NCBI GenBank assembly: GCA_020351895.1
Contig: CP070672.1
Coordinates: forward strand, 1,211,324-1,241,011
Direction of reading: 5' to 3'
Origin: Thermoplasmata archaeon
GTDB lineage: Archaea > Thermoplasmatota > Thermoplasmata > GCA-020350865
Length of the DNA: 29,688 nucleotides
Below, piece by piece: positions 14,330 through 21,902 of the stretch. The translations under genes and the position numbers were made by a program. The stretch's first letter is position 1. Each line of letters begins with the position of its first letter. The notes under the pieces are model-generated. The model searched no databases. It was not told where the DNA came from and was given only the letters and a program-made list of their open reading frames with translations.

Positions 14330-14932
14330 ATGGCTCACGAGAATCTTGAGTTGCTATTGGCAGGTGTTGGAGGGCAGGGAATCGTATTTGCTGGGCAGAT
14401 TTTAATGGAGGCGGCTTTGAGGCAAGGATATAAGGTGTACGGATTCGAGGAGCACGGTATGGCAAGGCGGGGAGGAGCTGTGGCATCCCATATTCGGTTT
14501 GGGGAGAATATATTCACTCCATTAATACCCATTGGAAAAGGAAATGTTCTAGCTGCCTTTGAACCTGCAGAGGCCCTCAGGCATATACAATTCATAGGCC
14601 CTCATGCAACAATCATCCTCAATACAAAATCCGTGATTCCATCCAGTGTTTCAACTGGGAAACATACTTACCCCAATATCGAGGAGATAATCCATGTCTT
14701 TGAAGATCATGGTAACAAGGTCCTTTCTTTGGATGCTACAACTTTGGCTGAAGAGTCAGGAAATTCCATAGCAATGAACGTGGTGATGCTTGGAGCCATA
14801 TGCAAAAGTGATGTTTTCCCACTACCAAAAGATGATATAAAGGATGTTATTAAAAAAAGATCACCCTCTTATTCTCGAGAAATCAATCTAAAAGCATTTG
14901 ATTACGGGTTTACCAAAATAGAAGATGAATAG
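14330..14932 (+). CDS. iorB: Indolepyruvate:ferredoxin oxidoreductase, beta subunit
   Basis: A 200-residue protein of the pyruvate/ketoisovalerate oxidoreductase gamma-like family. Its N terminus has LLAGVGGQGIVFAGQIL (~8-24), the classic VGGQG motif, followed by GFEEHGMARRGGAVASHIRFG (~44-64). It completes the IorAB enzyme by shaping the substrate and CoA site. GAGG at 14317-14320 points to the ATG at 14330, one base after the iorA TAA; ATGs at 14315 and 14321 overlap the end of iorA and lack a spaced ribosome site. It ends 12 bp from the convergent fusion gene. Confidence 0.93.
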   Translation: MAHENLELLLAGVGGQGIVFAGQILMEAALRQGYKVYGFEEHGMARRGGAVASHIRFGENIFTPLIPIGKGNVLAAFEPAEALRHIQFIGPHATIILNTKSVIPSSVSTGKHTYPNIEEIIHVFEDHGNKVLSLDATTLAEESGNSIAMNVVMLGAICKSDVFPLPKDDIKDVIKKRSPSYSREINLKAFDYGFTKIEDE

Positions 14933-14956
14933 ATGAAAAGGAATTCATCCTTTTTT
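14932..14956 (+). terminator. Hairpin/T tract between convergent genes
   Basis: GATGAA (14932-14937) and TTCATC (14944-14949) form a 6-bp stem with a 6-nt loop, followed by CTTTTTT (14950-14956). It overlaps the iorB stop and the last codons of the convergent minus-strand gene and would end iorAB transcription. Confidence 0.55.
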
Positions 14957-17752
14957 CTCGCCTCCACCTATGTGAACCAAAGTATTCAAATTTGACTTTG
15001 GGCCCCCATACAGGGCCTCCACAACATCTGATCTACGCCGCATAACCTCCCATCGCTTGAGTTTCAGGCTTGCAGTGAGATCACCACGTTCTATTGAAAG
15101 ATCGTTTTTAAGAATGGCCCATCGCTTCAACTGCTCGGGGTGTGAAAGACGCCTATTAACCTCGGATATGGATCGCTCTATGGATTCCACGAGATTGTGT
15201 TTTTCGTCCCCACTAACCCATAAAAATGCGCCGCAGAAGGGCTTTCCATCCCCAACAACCATGGCCTCATCCACCCCCTGGATATCCTTTAACATGGACT
15301 CTATTTTGGTTGGATGTATATTCTTGCCGTAGGATGTGACAATGAGCTCCTTTTTTCGGCCAAGAATCTTTAAATTTCCCTCTGAAGTCACCTTCCCTAA
15401 ATCTCCTGTATACAACCATCCATTTCTTACTGGTGACTCGATTTCAGAATCCAGGTACCCAAGGGTCACCTGTGGACCGCTCACCAATAATTCCCCATCA
15501 TCTGCAATTTTCAACTTTGTTTTTGGCAATGGTTCACCCACTGTACCGATACGATTTGATCCCAATTTATTCATGGTCACCAAGGGTGCCTCAGTTAGGC
15601 CGTATGCGTCATGTATCTCTATTCCCAGATCCCTGAAGTTGTTCAGCAGGTCCTCCCCTATCGGAGCCGCACCTACTATTAGCTGGGCGCAGCGGTTTAA
15701 ACCAACCTTCTTTAACAGGGCTTTTTTTATGAGGCGCCTGAGTATGTTCTTTTTGAATCCATCATTTGAGTCGACGTACTTCTTACCGGTCTTGTTCTCC
15801 ATGAGGCCCTCCCAGACCTTCTCATAGAACCTTGGTATAGAGAAGAATACTGTTGGACATACCTTGTTTAACGTGCCCTGCAGCTCGCGGAAATCCTCGA
15901 GGTAGTAAATATCCAGGGGTCCGGGGGCGTAGTACGGTGCGTACATGGCCAGTATGCCCTCCACCACATGGTTCATGGGCAAAAATGAAAGATAGGTAAT
16001 ACCTTTGTTGCGGATTTGCCAGGGAAGAAGGGAGCTTAAGGATTCCCCCATCCAGCGCAGCCTTTCATGGTCAAAACAAACGCCTTTTGGTTTTCCTGTT
16101 GTACCGGAGGTGTACCTAACAGTTGCCAGGTCGCTGAATCCATAATTTGAGACAGGGGGGGAGTCTGCATCTTTACCTTTTACTAAAAACTCCTCCCAAG
16201 TAATTAGGCTGCGATTCGGCTTTTTTTTGGGAGGTTTTCGAGAAAAGGAGACTACTGGAATATCGGTTGTCAGATCATCTATTTTCTCCAGTATTTTTGG
16301 TGAGCCTACAAGAAGTATCTTGGAGCCGCTTACAGAAACGACCTTATCGATTTCTTCCGGAGGACTAGTGTAATACAGGGGAACGCTCACGGCTCCCGAA
16401 ATTCCTATGGCCACATCCATTGTCAAAAAACGTGTACTATTAAGACCCACAAGTGCGATCCTGTCCCCCTTTTCTATGCCCATTGCTTTCAGTGTGGAAG
16501 CAGCCTTAAGAATATCACTTCTAACTTGGGCTGCCGATTTTTTTACTATCTGTCCATCATAAACATCGAAATAAGTAATGGGCATGCTCCTTCCCGAAAG
16601 GCGGAATAATATCTGCCCGTGGACTGTTCTGTCCGACCTGTGTAGGAATCCCATATAGGTGGCGTACTCAAGGAGATTTTCCAGAACTTCCTTCCATTTT
16701 AGCTCGTATGTTCCATGGAGCCTGTTCACATTGTCCCTTTGGAACCTCCTGCGCTCATTGAAGTAAGGTGCGAGAATTATCAGGGCATCAAGAAAGCCTC
16801 TACTTTTTCTCTGGATTACCTTCTGCGATCTGTACCTTCCTCTTGTGGCACCGGTTGGTGCAGGTATGAAAAGAGGTTTTTTGAGTTTAATATTGAGGTT
16901 CTTTTGGGCCCATTTTCTAGAATATAGAACCAGCTCTTTTGCAGTTGGTAATGATTCGTAGGGTGCGGTTAGGTGGAAGTTCAGACCCACTGCCTTAGGC
17001 TCGAATGTGAGCTTGACTATGGAATCGGCCACATAATCAACGGGAATCAAGTTCACTCTCAAAGATGGTCTTACAGGAAATATCCTCAATTGGCCCTTGA
17101 AGTACATTCTAAGAGGGACGTATAAAGTGTTGAAGGTCTTGATGGCCCCTGTTTTAGAGTCTCCAACAACCATGCCGGGTCTGAATACCGAAATTGGGAG
17201 TTCTTTTTTAGCAGCCTGAACAAGCCTTTCTCCCTCGTATTTACTGAGTTCGTAGGGACTAAAAAAGCCATATTCATCGGATAGGGATTTCTCGGGAACA
17301 ATCCCCTTCCTAGCTCCTGCCACATACGCTGTTGATACATGGGAAAGCCGGGTAAGTCCATGATCCTTATTTACTACCCTTGCAAGCTCCAATATGTTGG
17401 CTGTGCCTTGAACATTGGCTCTCCTTAGCTCATCCATTGGAGCGGCAAGGCGCATGTCAGCTGCCATGTGTATTATGTTGGTTATCCGTTTAACCATTTT
17501 CTGGTACTCAGCATCTGAAAGGCCGAGTCTTGCCTGTGAAACGTCACCCTTTATCACTTCGACCCGGTTTCCTATGGCTTCTTCAAGCTCGGGCCAATCC
17601 CACCAGGTCCTAGAGAGTTTTTGTACTGCAGCTTCTTTGTCCTTGGCCCTTACAAGAGCAATGATGTTATCTTTTGTTTGGTTGATGATCCTCAAGGCGA
17701 CTTGGGTACCTAAAAAGCCGTTTGCCCCTGTAAGTAGTATTGTGTTGACTAT
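14945..17752 (-). CDS. Thioester reductase (FAR/SDR) - acyl-CoA ligase fusion with noncanonical start
   Basis: A ~935-residue fusion. Residues 1-~260 are an NAD(P)-binding male-sterility/thioester-reductase domain: TGANGFLG at 8-15, Ser/Thr in HVSTAYVAG (~138-146), catalytic Tyr167 and Lys171 (YELSK). A ~100-residue helical linker leads to an ANL acyl-activating domain (~385-935): YTSGTTGKPKG at 547-557, YGLTEAP ~717, GWLYTGDLG ~778, and the C-terminal Lys897 in DLTASLKLKR, typical of long-chain FadD-like ligases. The expected chemistry is carboxylate to acyl-AMP and acyl-CoA, then NAD(P)H reduction to aldehyde or alcohol. No phosphopantetheine carrier domain lies between, and the order is the reverse of carboxylic acid reductases. 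The frame is open back to 17797, but no ATG, GTG or TTG lies before 17695, which is inside the Rossmann domain; the family N terminus points to ATA at 17752-17750 after a GTGAGAG sequence. Confidence 0.85.
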   Translation of the reverse strand: MVNTILLTGANGFLGTQVALRIINQTKDNIIALVRAKDKEAAVQKLSRTWWDWPELEEAIGNRVEVIKGDVSQARLGLSDAEYQKMVKRITNIIHMAADMRLAAPMDELRRANVQGTANILELARVVNKDHGLTRLSHVSTAYVAGARKGIVPEKSLSDEYGFFSPYELSKYEGERLVQAAKKELPISVFRPGMVVGDSKTGAIKTFNTLYVPLRMYFKGQLRIFPVRPSLRVNLIPVDYVADSIVKLTFEPKAVGLNFHLTAPYESLPTAKELVLYSRKWAQKNLNIKLKKPLFIPAPTGATRGRYRSQKVIQRKSRGFLDALIILAPYFNERRRFQRDNVNRLHGTYELKWKEVLENLLEYATYMGFLHRSDRTVHGQILFRLSGRSMPITYFDVYDGQIVKKSAAQVRSDILKAASTLKAMGIEKGDRIALVGLNSTRFLTMDVAIGISGAVSVPLYYTSPPEEIDKVVSVSGSKILLVGSPKILEKIDDLTTDIPVVSFSRKPPKKKPNRSLITWEEFLVKGKDADSPPVSNYGFSDLATVRYTSGTTGKPKGVCFDHERLRWMGESLSSLLPWQIRNKGITYLSFLPMNHVVEGILAMYAPYYAPGPLDIYYLEDFRELQGTLNKVCPTVFFSIPRFYEKVWEGLMENKTGKKYVDSNDGFKKNILRRLIKKALLKKVGLNRCAQLIVGAAPIGEDLLNNFRDLGIEIHDAYGLTEAPLVTMNKLGSNRIGTVGEPLPKTKLKIADDGELLVSGPQVTLGYLDSEIESPVRNGWLYTGDLGKVTSEGNLKILGRKKELIVTSYGKNIHPTKIESMLKDIQGVDEAMVVGDGKPFCGAFLWVSGDEKHNLVESIERSISEVNRRLSHPEQLKRWAILKNDLSIERGDLTASLKLKRWEVMRRRSDVVEALYGGPKSNLNTLVHIGGGEKKG

Positions 17753-18146
17753 ACTCTCACGCCCTATATTTGCCTGAATTTCCCTGTTTTTCTGGATTTA
17801 GGGAAAAATAGAAAGGATTTTCTTGTATTAAATCTTATTTATTTTATCATTGTATTCAAGGAATAATGGGATTTACCTTCACCAATTGGTTGGTTTATTG
17901 CGGGTATCAGGGGACCCTTTCCCCAAATTCATGAGATTGAATACTCCTTGGGAAATCCCACATATTTGAGTACGAGTGTATAACGAAAGAATTAAGGGGG
18001 ATAAGACATATTCAAATCAAATTAAAGGCTGTATGTATTTCAATGCCCGATAAACACAGACCGATTCATATGGCTGTCACAAAATCTGGCTTATATGTGA
18101 TCATTACTTGATCAACATGAATAATTCATGGAGGGCGATTATACTC
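17753..18146. other. Divergent intergenic region
   Basis: About 390 bp between the minus-strand fusion gene and GTPase 3. No coding frame, tRNA or long hairpin is seen. A/T-rich TATA candidates for the minus-strand gene lie at about 17825-17850 (ATTTAATAC, AAATAAATAA on that strand), and a plus-strand element TTATATGT lies at 18091-18098. Short dyads occur (for example GGGGA/TTCCCC near 17912-17926) but none is strong. Confidence 0.5.
18091..18098 (+). promoter_or_regulatory. TATA-like element of GTPase 3
   Basis: TTATATGT predicts a transcript start near 18120. That would make the ATG at 18117 leaderless or leave the ATG at 18147 with a short leader carrying GGAGGG. Confidence 0.4.
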
Positions 18147-18683
18147 ATGGGAATCCTTGAAAAGAAGATGAATGGAAAAAGAAATGAACCGAAGATATGT
18201 GTTCTAGGCGACGAGGGAGTGGGAAAGACCAGCCTTATTAGAAGATTCATTGAAAATAAATTTGAGGAGGATTACACAGAGGAGAAACTGATTAATGTGA
18301 AAGAGGAGCTTTACGTTTCTGTTCTGGAAAATGGAACTCCGAGAAGTGATGTCATAAATCTAAAGATATGGGATTGGATAGACAAGATGGCCGTGAAGCA
18401 GAACTATATAAATGCAAAGGGGGCTTTGCTTGTATGCGACATGACAGACCGGGGAACTTTGCGATCCTTGGATTATTGGAAGGAGGAATTGTTCAATGCA
18501 TCTGGAAAGGTTCCCATCATGATAGTGGTGAATAAAATAGACATAACAGATCAGATGAATATAAGCAGGGAAGACCTACAAAAAGTGATTAAAAGATTTG
18601 ATGCTAAATCATTGGGAACCAGTGCCAAGAGTGGAAGAAACGTGAATGAGGCCTTCAACAGTCTAGCCAAGAAACTGATTTGA
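18147..18683 (+). CDS. Degenerate Ras-like small GTPase
   Basis: About 178 residues from the ATG at 18147 (GGAGGG at 18130-18135); an ATG at 18117 would add ten residues and one at 18168 would remove seven. The nucleotide-binding motifs are intact: P-loop GDEGVGKTS (21-29), NKID (129-132), TSAK (158-161). Switch II is not: the DxxG motif reads DWID (76-79), so the invariant glycine that senses the gamma phosphate is Asp, and the following Gln position is Lys. The switch I Thr-containing TIG/TMG of the other two GTPases is also absent (YTEEK). It probably binds guanine nucleotide but does not switch or hydrolyse normally. It stands between the fusion gene and the AOR cluster, with separate promoters on both sides. 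Confidence 0.8.
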   Translation: MGILEKKMNGKRNEPKICVLGDEGVGKTSLIRRFIENKFEEDYTEEKLINVKEELYVSVLENGTPRSDVINLKIWDWIDKMAVKQNYINAKGALLVCDMTDRGTLRSLDYWKEELFNASGKVPIMIVVNKIDITDQMNISREDLQKVIKRFDAKSLGTSAKSGRNVNEAFNSLAKKLI

Positions 18684-18746
18684 ATAATATTATTAGGATA
18701 TTGTATTTGATTTCGTAGAGTACTATAAAATACATCACAGTTACCC

Positions 18747-18754
18747 TTAAATAC
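18747..18754 (+). promoter_or_regulatory. TATA-like element of the AOR cluster
   Basis: TTAAATAC, preceded by CCC, predicts a start near 18776 and a leader of about 30 nt before the ATG at 18806. A second candidate, CTATAAAA, lies at 18723-18730. Confidence 0.4.
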
Positions 18755-18805
18755 TTTCTATTCAGTTTCTTTCTTTGCATCATAAAATCCAATGGATGTT
18801 CATTT

Positions 18806-19300
18806 ATGCCTAAGCTCACATTCAATGCTGAGAACTGCACAGGTTGTCGGGCCTGTGAACTTGCATGCAGTTTTCGATGTGAAGGCCTTTTTTCACCCTC
18901 GAAATCCAGAATCAAAGTGGTGAGAATCGATGAGGAAGGTATAGATGTTCCAGTTGGATGCGAGCACTGCGATTCTGCTGTATGTATGCTGGTATGTCCT
19001 GTAAAGGCCCTTTCCGAGGATAAATCCACGAAAGCTGTTATCCTAAATTCAGATATATGCATAGGTTGTAAACAGTGCCTTGCAGTGTGTCCTTTTGGTG
19101 CAATCCATTACGATGAAAAGAAAAAAAAGTTTTACAAATGTGATTTATGCAATGGGGAGCCAGAATGTGTTAAATGGTGTGAAACAAAGGCAATTACATA
19201 TTATGAGGATCTTGATGATCTTCTAAGAGAAAGGCGCCATAAAAGGGCCGATAGTACAGCCCGGGCGCAATCTGAGGCTAGAATGAGAATATCCAGGTAG
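18806..19300 (+). CDS. Four-cluster ferredoxin of the aldehyde oxidoreductase module
   Basis: A 164-residue polyferredoxin of the HycB/DmsB type with four [4Fe-4S] motifs: Cys11/14/17/21 (an extra Cys25 follows), Cys52/55/60/64, Cys85/88/91/95 and Cys112/115/121/125. In this family clusters are often ligated in crossed pairs. The C-terminal ~35 residues are basic and polar (LRERRHKRADSTARAQ). It begins the cluster, and the AOR gene starts 8 nt after it, so it is probably the electron-transfer subunit or dedicated partner of the AOR. No strong ribosome site precedes the ATG (GGATG 10 nt upstream is the best). Confidence 0.88.
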   Translation: MPKLTFNAENCTGCRACELACSFRCEGLFSPSKSRIKVVRIDEEGIDVPVGCEHCDSAVCMLVCPVKALSEDKSTKAVILNSDICIGCKQCLAVCPFGAIHYDEKKKKFYKCDLCNGEPECVKWCETKAITYYEDLDDLLRERRHKRADSTARAQSEARMRISR

Positions 19301-19308
19301 GAAGAGAA

Positions 19309-21366
19309 ATGAGCTCAAAGTTAGGTGGTTATGCAGGCAAGATTCTTCGCGTAGACCTCTCTAAGGGGAAGGTCAAATCTGAAGAGCTCTCAAAAGAGGC
19401 TTGTATAAAGTACATAGGAGGAAGGGGAAGGGATGCAAAGGTTCTCTTCGACGAACTCCCAATAAACGCAAATCCCCTGGGCAAAGAAAACATACTCTGC
19501 ATATCAACTGGACCCGTAACCGGCCTTCTCGGACCAACCACAGGCAGGGTGAACGCAGCTGCAAAATCTCCTCTAACTGACATCTACGGAAACTCAAACT
19601 CGGGAACCAACTGGGGTCCTGAGCTGAAGTACGCAGGCTATGACGGTTTGATAATAACTGGAAAGGCAGACAAACCCGTTTACCTGAATATCGAGGATGA
19701 TCTGGTAAAAATCAAGGATGCAGGCAGATTGTGGGGAGAAGGAGTATTCGAAACCACACTCTCGCTGCAGGAAAAGTACAACGGTTATGAAACCAGGGTA
19801 TGTGCAATTGGACCTGGGGCAGAAAGGGGAGTTTTATTCGGCAGCCTTATTTTTGATCTGTGGGATGCCGCTGCAAGAACTGGCATGGGAACTGTCATGG
19901 CCTCAAAGAACCTGAAGGCAATCGCTGTTTCTGGAACCGGAGCCTTAGAGGTTGCTGATCCAAAGAGATACAAGGAGGTAATAGAGGACGGTTGGCTTGG
20001 TTTGACAAGGGACCCAGGCTTTAAGATGGGAGAGCATCAGGCCCTTGGCACTTCGGTATGTGTGGGTTGGTGCAATGCCCAGGGTTGGCTTCCCACAAGA
20101 AACTTCAGGGAGAGCGTATTCGAGGGAGCAGAGAATATAAGCGGGGAAGAATTTAGAGACAAGTATTCCATAAAGGAAAGTCCGGTTCCTGGGGGTAGGG
20201 CCTGCATGTCCTGCCCCAATCGCTGCAAGAGGTTCGGTAGAATCGATTCAGGAAAATATGCAGGTACAAGGGGCAATATCGAGTTCGAGGGTGTGGCAGC
20301 CTTCGGCTCCAAGTGCGGGGTGGACGATTTAGAGGCTGTATTTCATGCTTTCATGATAGCAAACGATTACGGTATAGACTGTGTTTCTTGCGGAAACATG
20401 ATAGCCACTTTCATGGAATTGAACGAGGAAGGCATTATCGACACCAAAAAAAGCGATGGTATCGACTTGAGATTTGGAAATGCCGAGGCAATGGTGGAGA
20501 TGGTTCACAGGATTGCAAATTTAGAGGGAAAACTCGGTAAGCTGGGAGCCCTGGGTGCCGCAAAGGCCACGAAGAAGATAGGAAAGGGAGCCGAGAGGTA
20601 CACAAGCTGTATAAAAGGTATAGATACCATTGCATGCGATCCTAGGGCTGCCAAGGGATTTGGATTCACATTCGCAGTATCAAGCAGAGGCTCTGATCAT
20701 CTGCGGGCTCATCCTGTTTTCGAGATGATTGGCCTGAAAGGAGACATTGGAAAGGAGCTCTTTGGATCGGAAGAATCATGTACCCTTCGCGGCTACAAAG
20801 GCAAGGCCAAGATGGTCTTTTGGCACGAGAATCTCTCTGCTGTAACAGATTCCATAGGTTCTTGCAGGTTCATGCATGCCTCATATTATGCACAGTATCC
20901 TGTACCCGAGATCAGAGCAAAATACAGCAAGAAGAAGGGAAAGTCTGATGTTCATTCCATAAAGTATCATAAGTGGCTTTCTGCTGCAACTGGAATGGAT
21001 ATAAGCTATGAGGATCTATTGCGCACAGGAGACAGAATAGTGAACCTTGAAAGGGCAATAAACACGCGTTATGGAATTCGAAGAAAGGATGATACTCTAC
21101 CTCAAAGGTTCATAAAACAACCACTGCCCTCGGGACCGGCAAAGGGCGAGACCTTTACAAAGAAACAGTTGGAGAAAATTATGGACAGTTACTATGAACT
21201 AAGGGGTTGGGATAAGGCAACAGGACTTCATCTTAAGGAAAAATTGAAAGAATTGGAAATGGAGGATGTTCTTGCGGATTTGAAGAAAAGAAAACTAGTT
21301 GCCTCCTCAAAGAAAGGCAAAAAGGGAGAAAAGGGTAAAAAAACTTCCTCAAAAAAGAAAAGGTGA
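19309..21366 (+). CDS. aor: Tungsten-dependent aldehyde:ferredoxin oxidoreductase
   Basis: A 685-residue AOR-family enzyme; typical members are ~605-630. The N-terminal domain begins GGYAGKILRVDLSKG, with the pterin-contacting segments TGPVTGLLGPTTGRVNAAAKSP (~67-88) and ARTGMGTVMASKNLKAI (~189-205). The [4Fe-4S] ligands are Cys299, 302, 306 (CMSCPNRC) and Cys519 (SIGSCRF). The conserved ACDPRAAKG segment is near 442. It oxidises aldehydes to carboxylates with ferredoxin (or the reverse) through a bis-pterin tungsten centre. GGAAGAG precedes the ATG. The last ~25 residues form a Lys/Ser/Gly tail (SSKKGKKGEKGKKTSSKKKR) not normal for AORs. The neighbours (polyferredoxin upstream, MoaD-like protein downstream) fit a tungstopterin enzyme module. 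The exact substrate class (AOR, FOR or other) is not decided. Confidence 0.93.
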   Translation: MSSKLGGYAGKILRVDLSKGKVKSEELSKEACIKYIGGRGRDAKVLFDELPINANPLGKENILCISTGPVTGLLGPTTGRVNAAAKSPLTDIYGNSNSGTNWGPELKYAGYDGLIITGKADKPVYLNIEDDLVKIKDAGRLWGEGVFETTLSLQEKYNGYETRVCAIGPGAERGVLFGSLIFDLWDAAARTGMGTVMASKNLKAIAVSGTGALEVADPKRYKEVIEDGWLGLTRDPGFKMGEHQALGTSVCVGWCNAQGWLPTRNFRESVFEGAENISGEEFRDKYSIKESPVPGGRACMSCPNRCKRFGRIDSGKYAGTRGNIEFEGVAAFGSKCGVDDLEAVFHAFMIANDYGIDCVSCGNMIATFMELNEEGIIDTKKSDGIDLRFGNAEAMVEMVHRIANLEGKLGKLGALGAAKATKKIGKGAERYTSCIKGIDTIACDPRAAKGFGFTFAVSSRGSDHLRAHPVFEMIGLKGDIGKELFGSEESCTLRGYKGKAKMVFWHENLSAVTDSIGSCRFMHASYYAQYPVPEIRAKYSKKKGKSDVHSIKYHKWLSAATGMDISYEDLLRTGDRIVNLERAINTRYGIRRKDDTLPQRFIKQPLPSGPAKGETFTKKQLEKIMDSYYELRGWDKATGLHLKEKLKELEMEDVLADLKKRKLVASSKKGKKGEKGKKTSSKKKR

Positions 21367-21372
21367 TAAAAA

Positions 21373-21597
21373 ATGCCTGCCTGTAAGATATGCAAAAAAA
21401 GAATCGATTTATCAATTACAGGCGTTAGAGCACATAAATGTAAAGAATGTGGTAAGGTAGTTTGCAGGAATCATTTTGAATTTGGCAAGGGTATCTGTTA
21501 CGTATGTGCGGACCTTCCCATTGCCCGGGGAGGTACACCTTTTTCGTTTATCAGAAAACCCTCTGATGATGCAAAAAATAGATCTAAAAAAGGATGA
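21373..21597 (+). CDS. Small double-zinc-site protein (AN1-like)
   Basis: A 74-residue protein with paired metal ligands: CKIC (4, 7), CKEC (23, 26), CRNH (Cys31, His34) and CYVC (42, 45), a C2-C2-CH-C2 pattern compatible with a cross-braced AN1/B-box-like zinc fold. The tail is basic and polar. AGGTGAT at 21361-21367 overlaps the AOR stop and places the ATG at 21373. It is tightly spaced between aor and the MoaD-like gene (4 nt), so it is probably part of the same transcript. Possible roles are protein contact or assembly of the AOR module; this is inference. No enzymatic motif is seen. Confidence 0.7.
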   Translation: MPACKICKKRIDLSITGVRAHKCKECGKVVCRNHFEFGKGICYVCADLPIARGGTPFSFIRKPSDDAKNRSKKG

Positions 21598-21601
21598 TGA
21601 T

Positions 21602-21871
21602 ATGCCCCAGGTCAAGGTGAAATATCTAATGGTATTTTCACAGGTCACAGGAAAAATGGAGGAGAATGTGGCAATAGATGAAGGTAACACAATAGAAGAC
21701 CTGTTGAAGGTACTTTACAACCGCTATGGAAGGAAGTTCAAGAAGCTCATTGAACAGGATCTTGAAAACAGAAGCGTTATATTCGTGGTAAATGGCGAAT
21801 CAAAAGAATCGACAACTCCCCTTATGGATGGTGATGAGATATTGATATCCTATCCTGTGGGTGGGGGATAA
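21602..21871 (+). CDS. MoaD/ThiS-family sulfur carrier protein
   Basis: An 89-residue beta-grasp protein. It has MoaD-like strands (VKVKYLMVFSQVTGK), the T-x-x-D-L-L helix (GNTIEDLLKVLYNRYG), VIFVVNG and DGDEILISYPVGGG at the C terminus. The Gly-Gly end is the site of adenylation and thiocarboxylation by a MoeB-like enzyme; here it ends in three Gly. MoaD donates sulfur for the dithiolene of molybdopterin/tungstopterin, and MoaD-like genes commonly accompany AOR genes. GGATGATGAT before the ATG at 21602 sets the start; a frame opening at 21476 overlaps the zinc protein and is not used. Confidence 0.88.
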   Translation: MPQVKVKYLMVFSQVTGKMEENVAIDEGNTIEDLLKVLYNRYGRKFKKLIEQDLENRSVIFVVNGESKESTTPLMDGDEILISYPVGGG

Positions 21872-21902
21872 TCCTCAATAAAATGTAGAGGAGGGAACGC
21901 GA

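Noticed and set aside
15336..15827. A 163-residue plus-strand open frame
   Set aside because: It is antisense to the conserved adenylation domain of the fusion gene and has no ribosome site or domain.
17753..18146. Possible tRNA or structured RNA in the largest gene gap
   Set aside because: No cloverleaf, T-loop consensus (GGTTCRANTCC) or long stem was found on either strand.
18683..18694. Palindrome AATAATATTATT at the GTPase 3 stop
   Set aside because: It is purely A/T and overlaps the stop codon; chance is high in such composition and there is no adjacent feature to regulate.
21476..21601. N-terminal extension of the MoaD-like protein to 131 residues
   Set aside because: It overlaps the zinc protein gene; MoaD proteins begin at the first strand, matching the ATG at 21602 behind GGATGATGAT.
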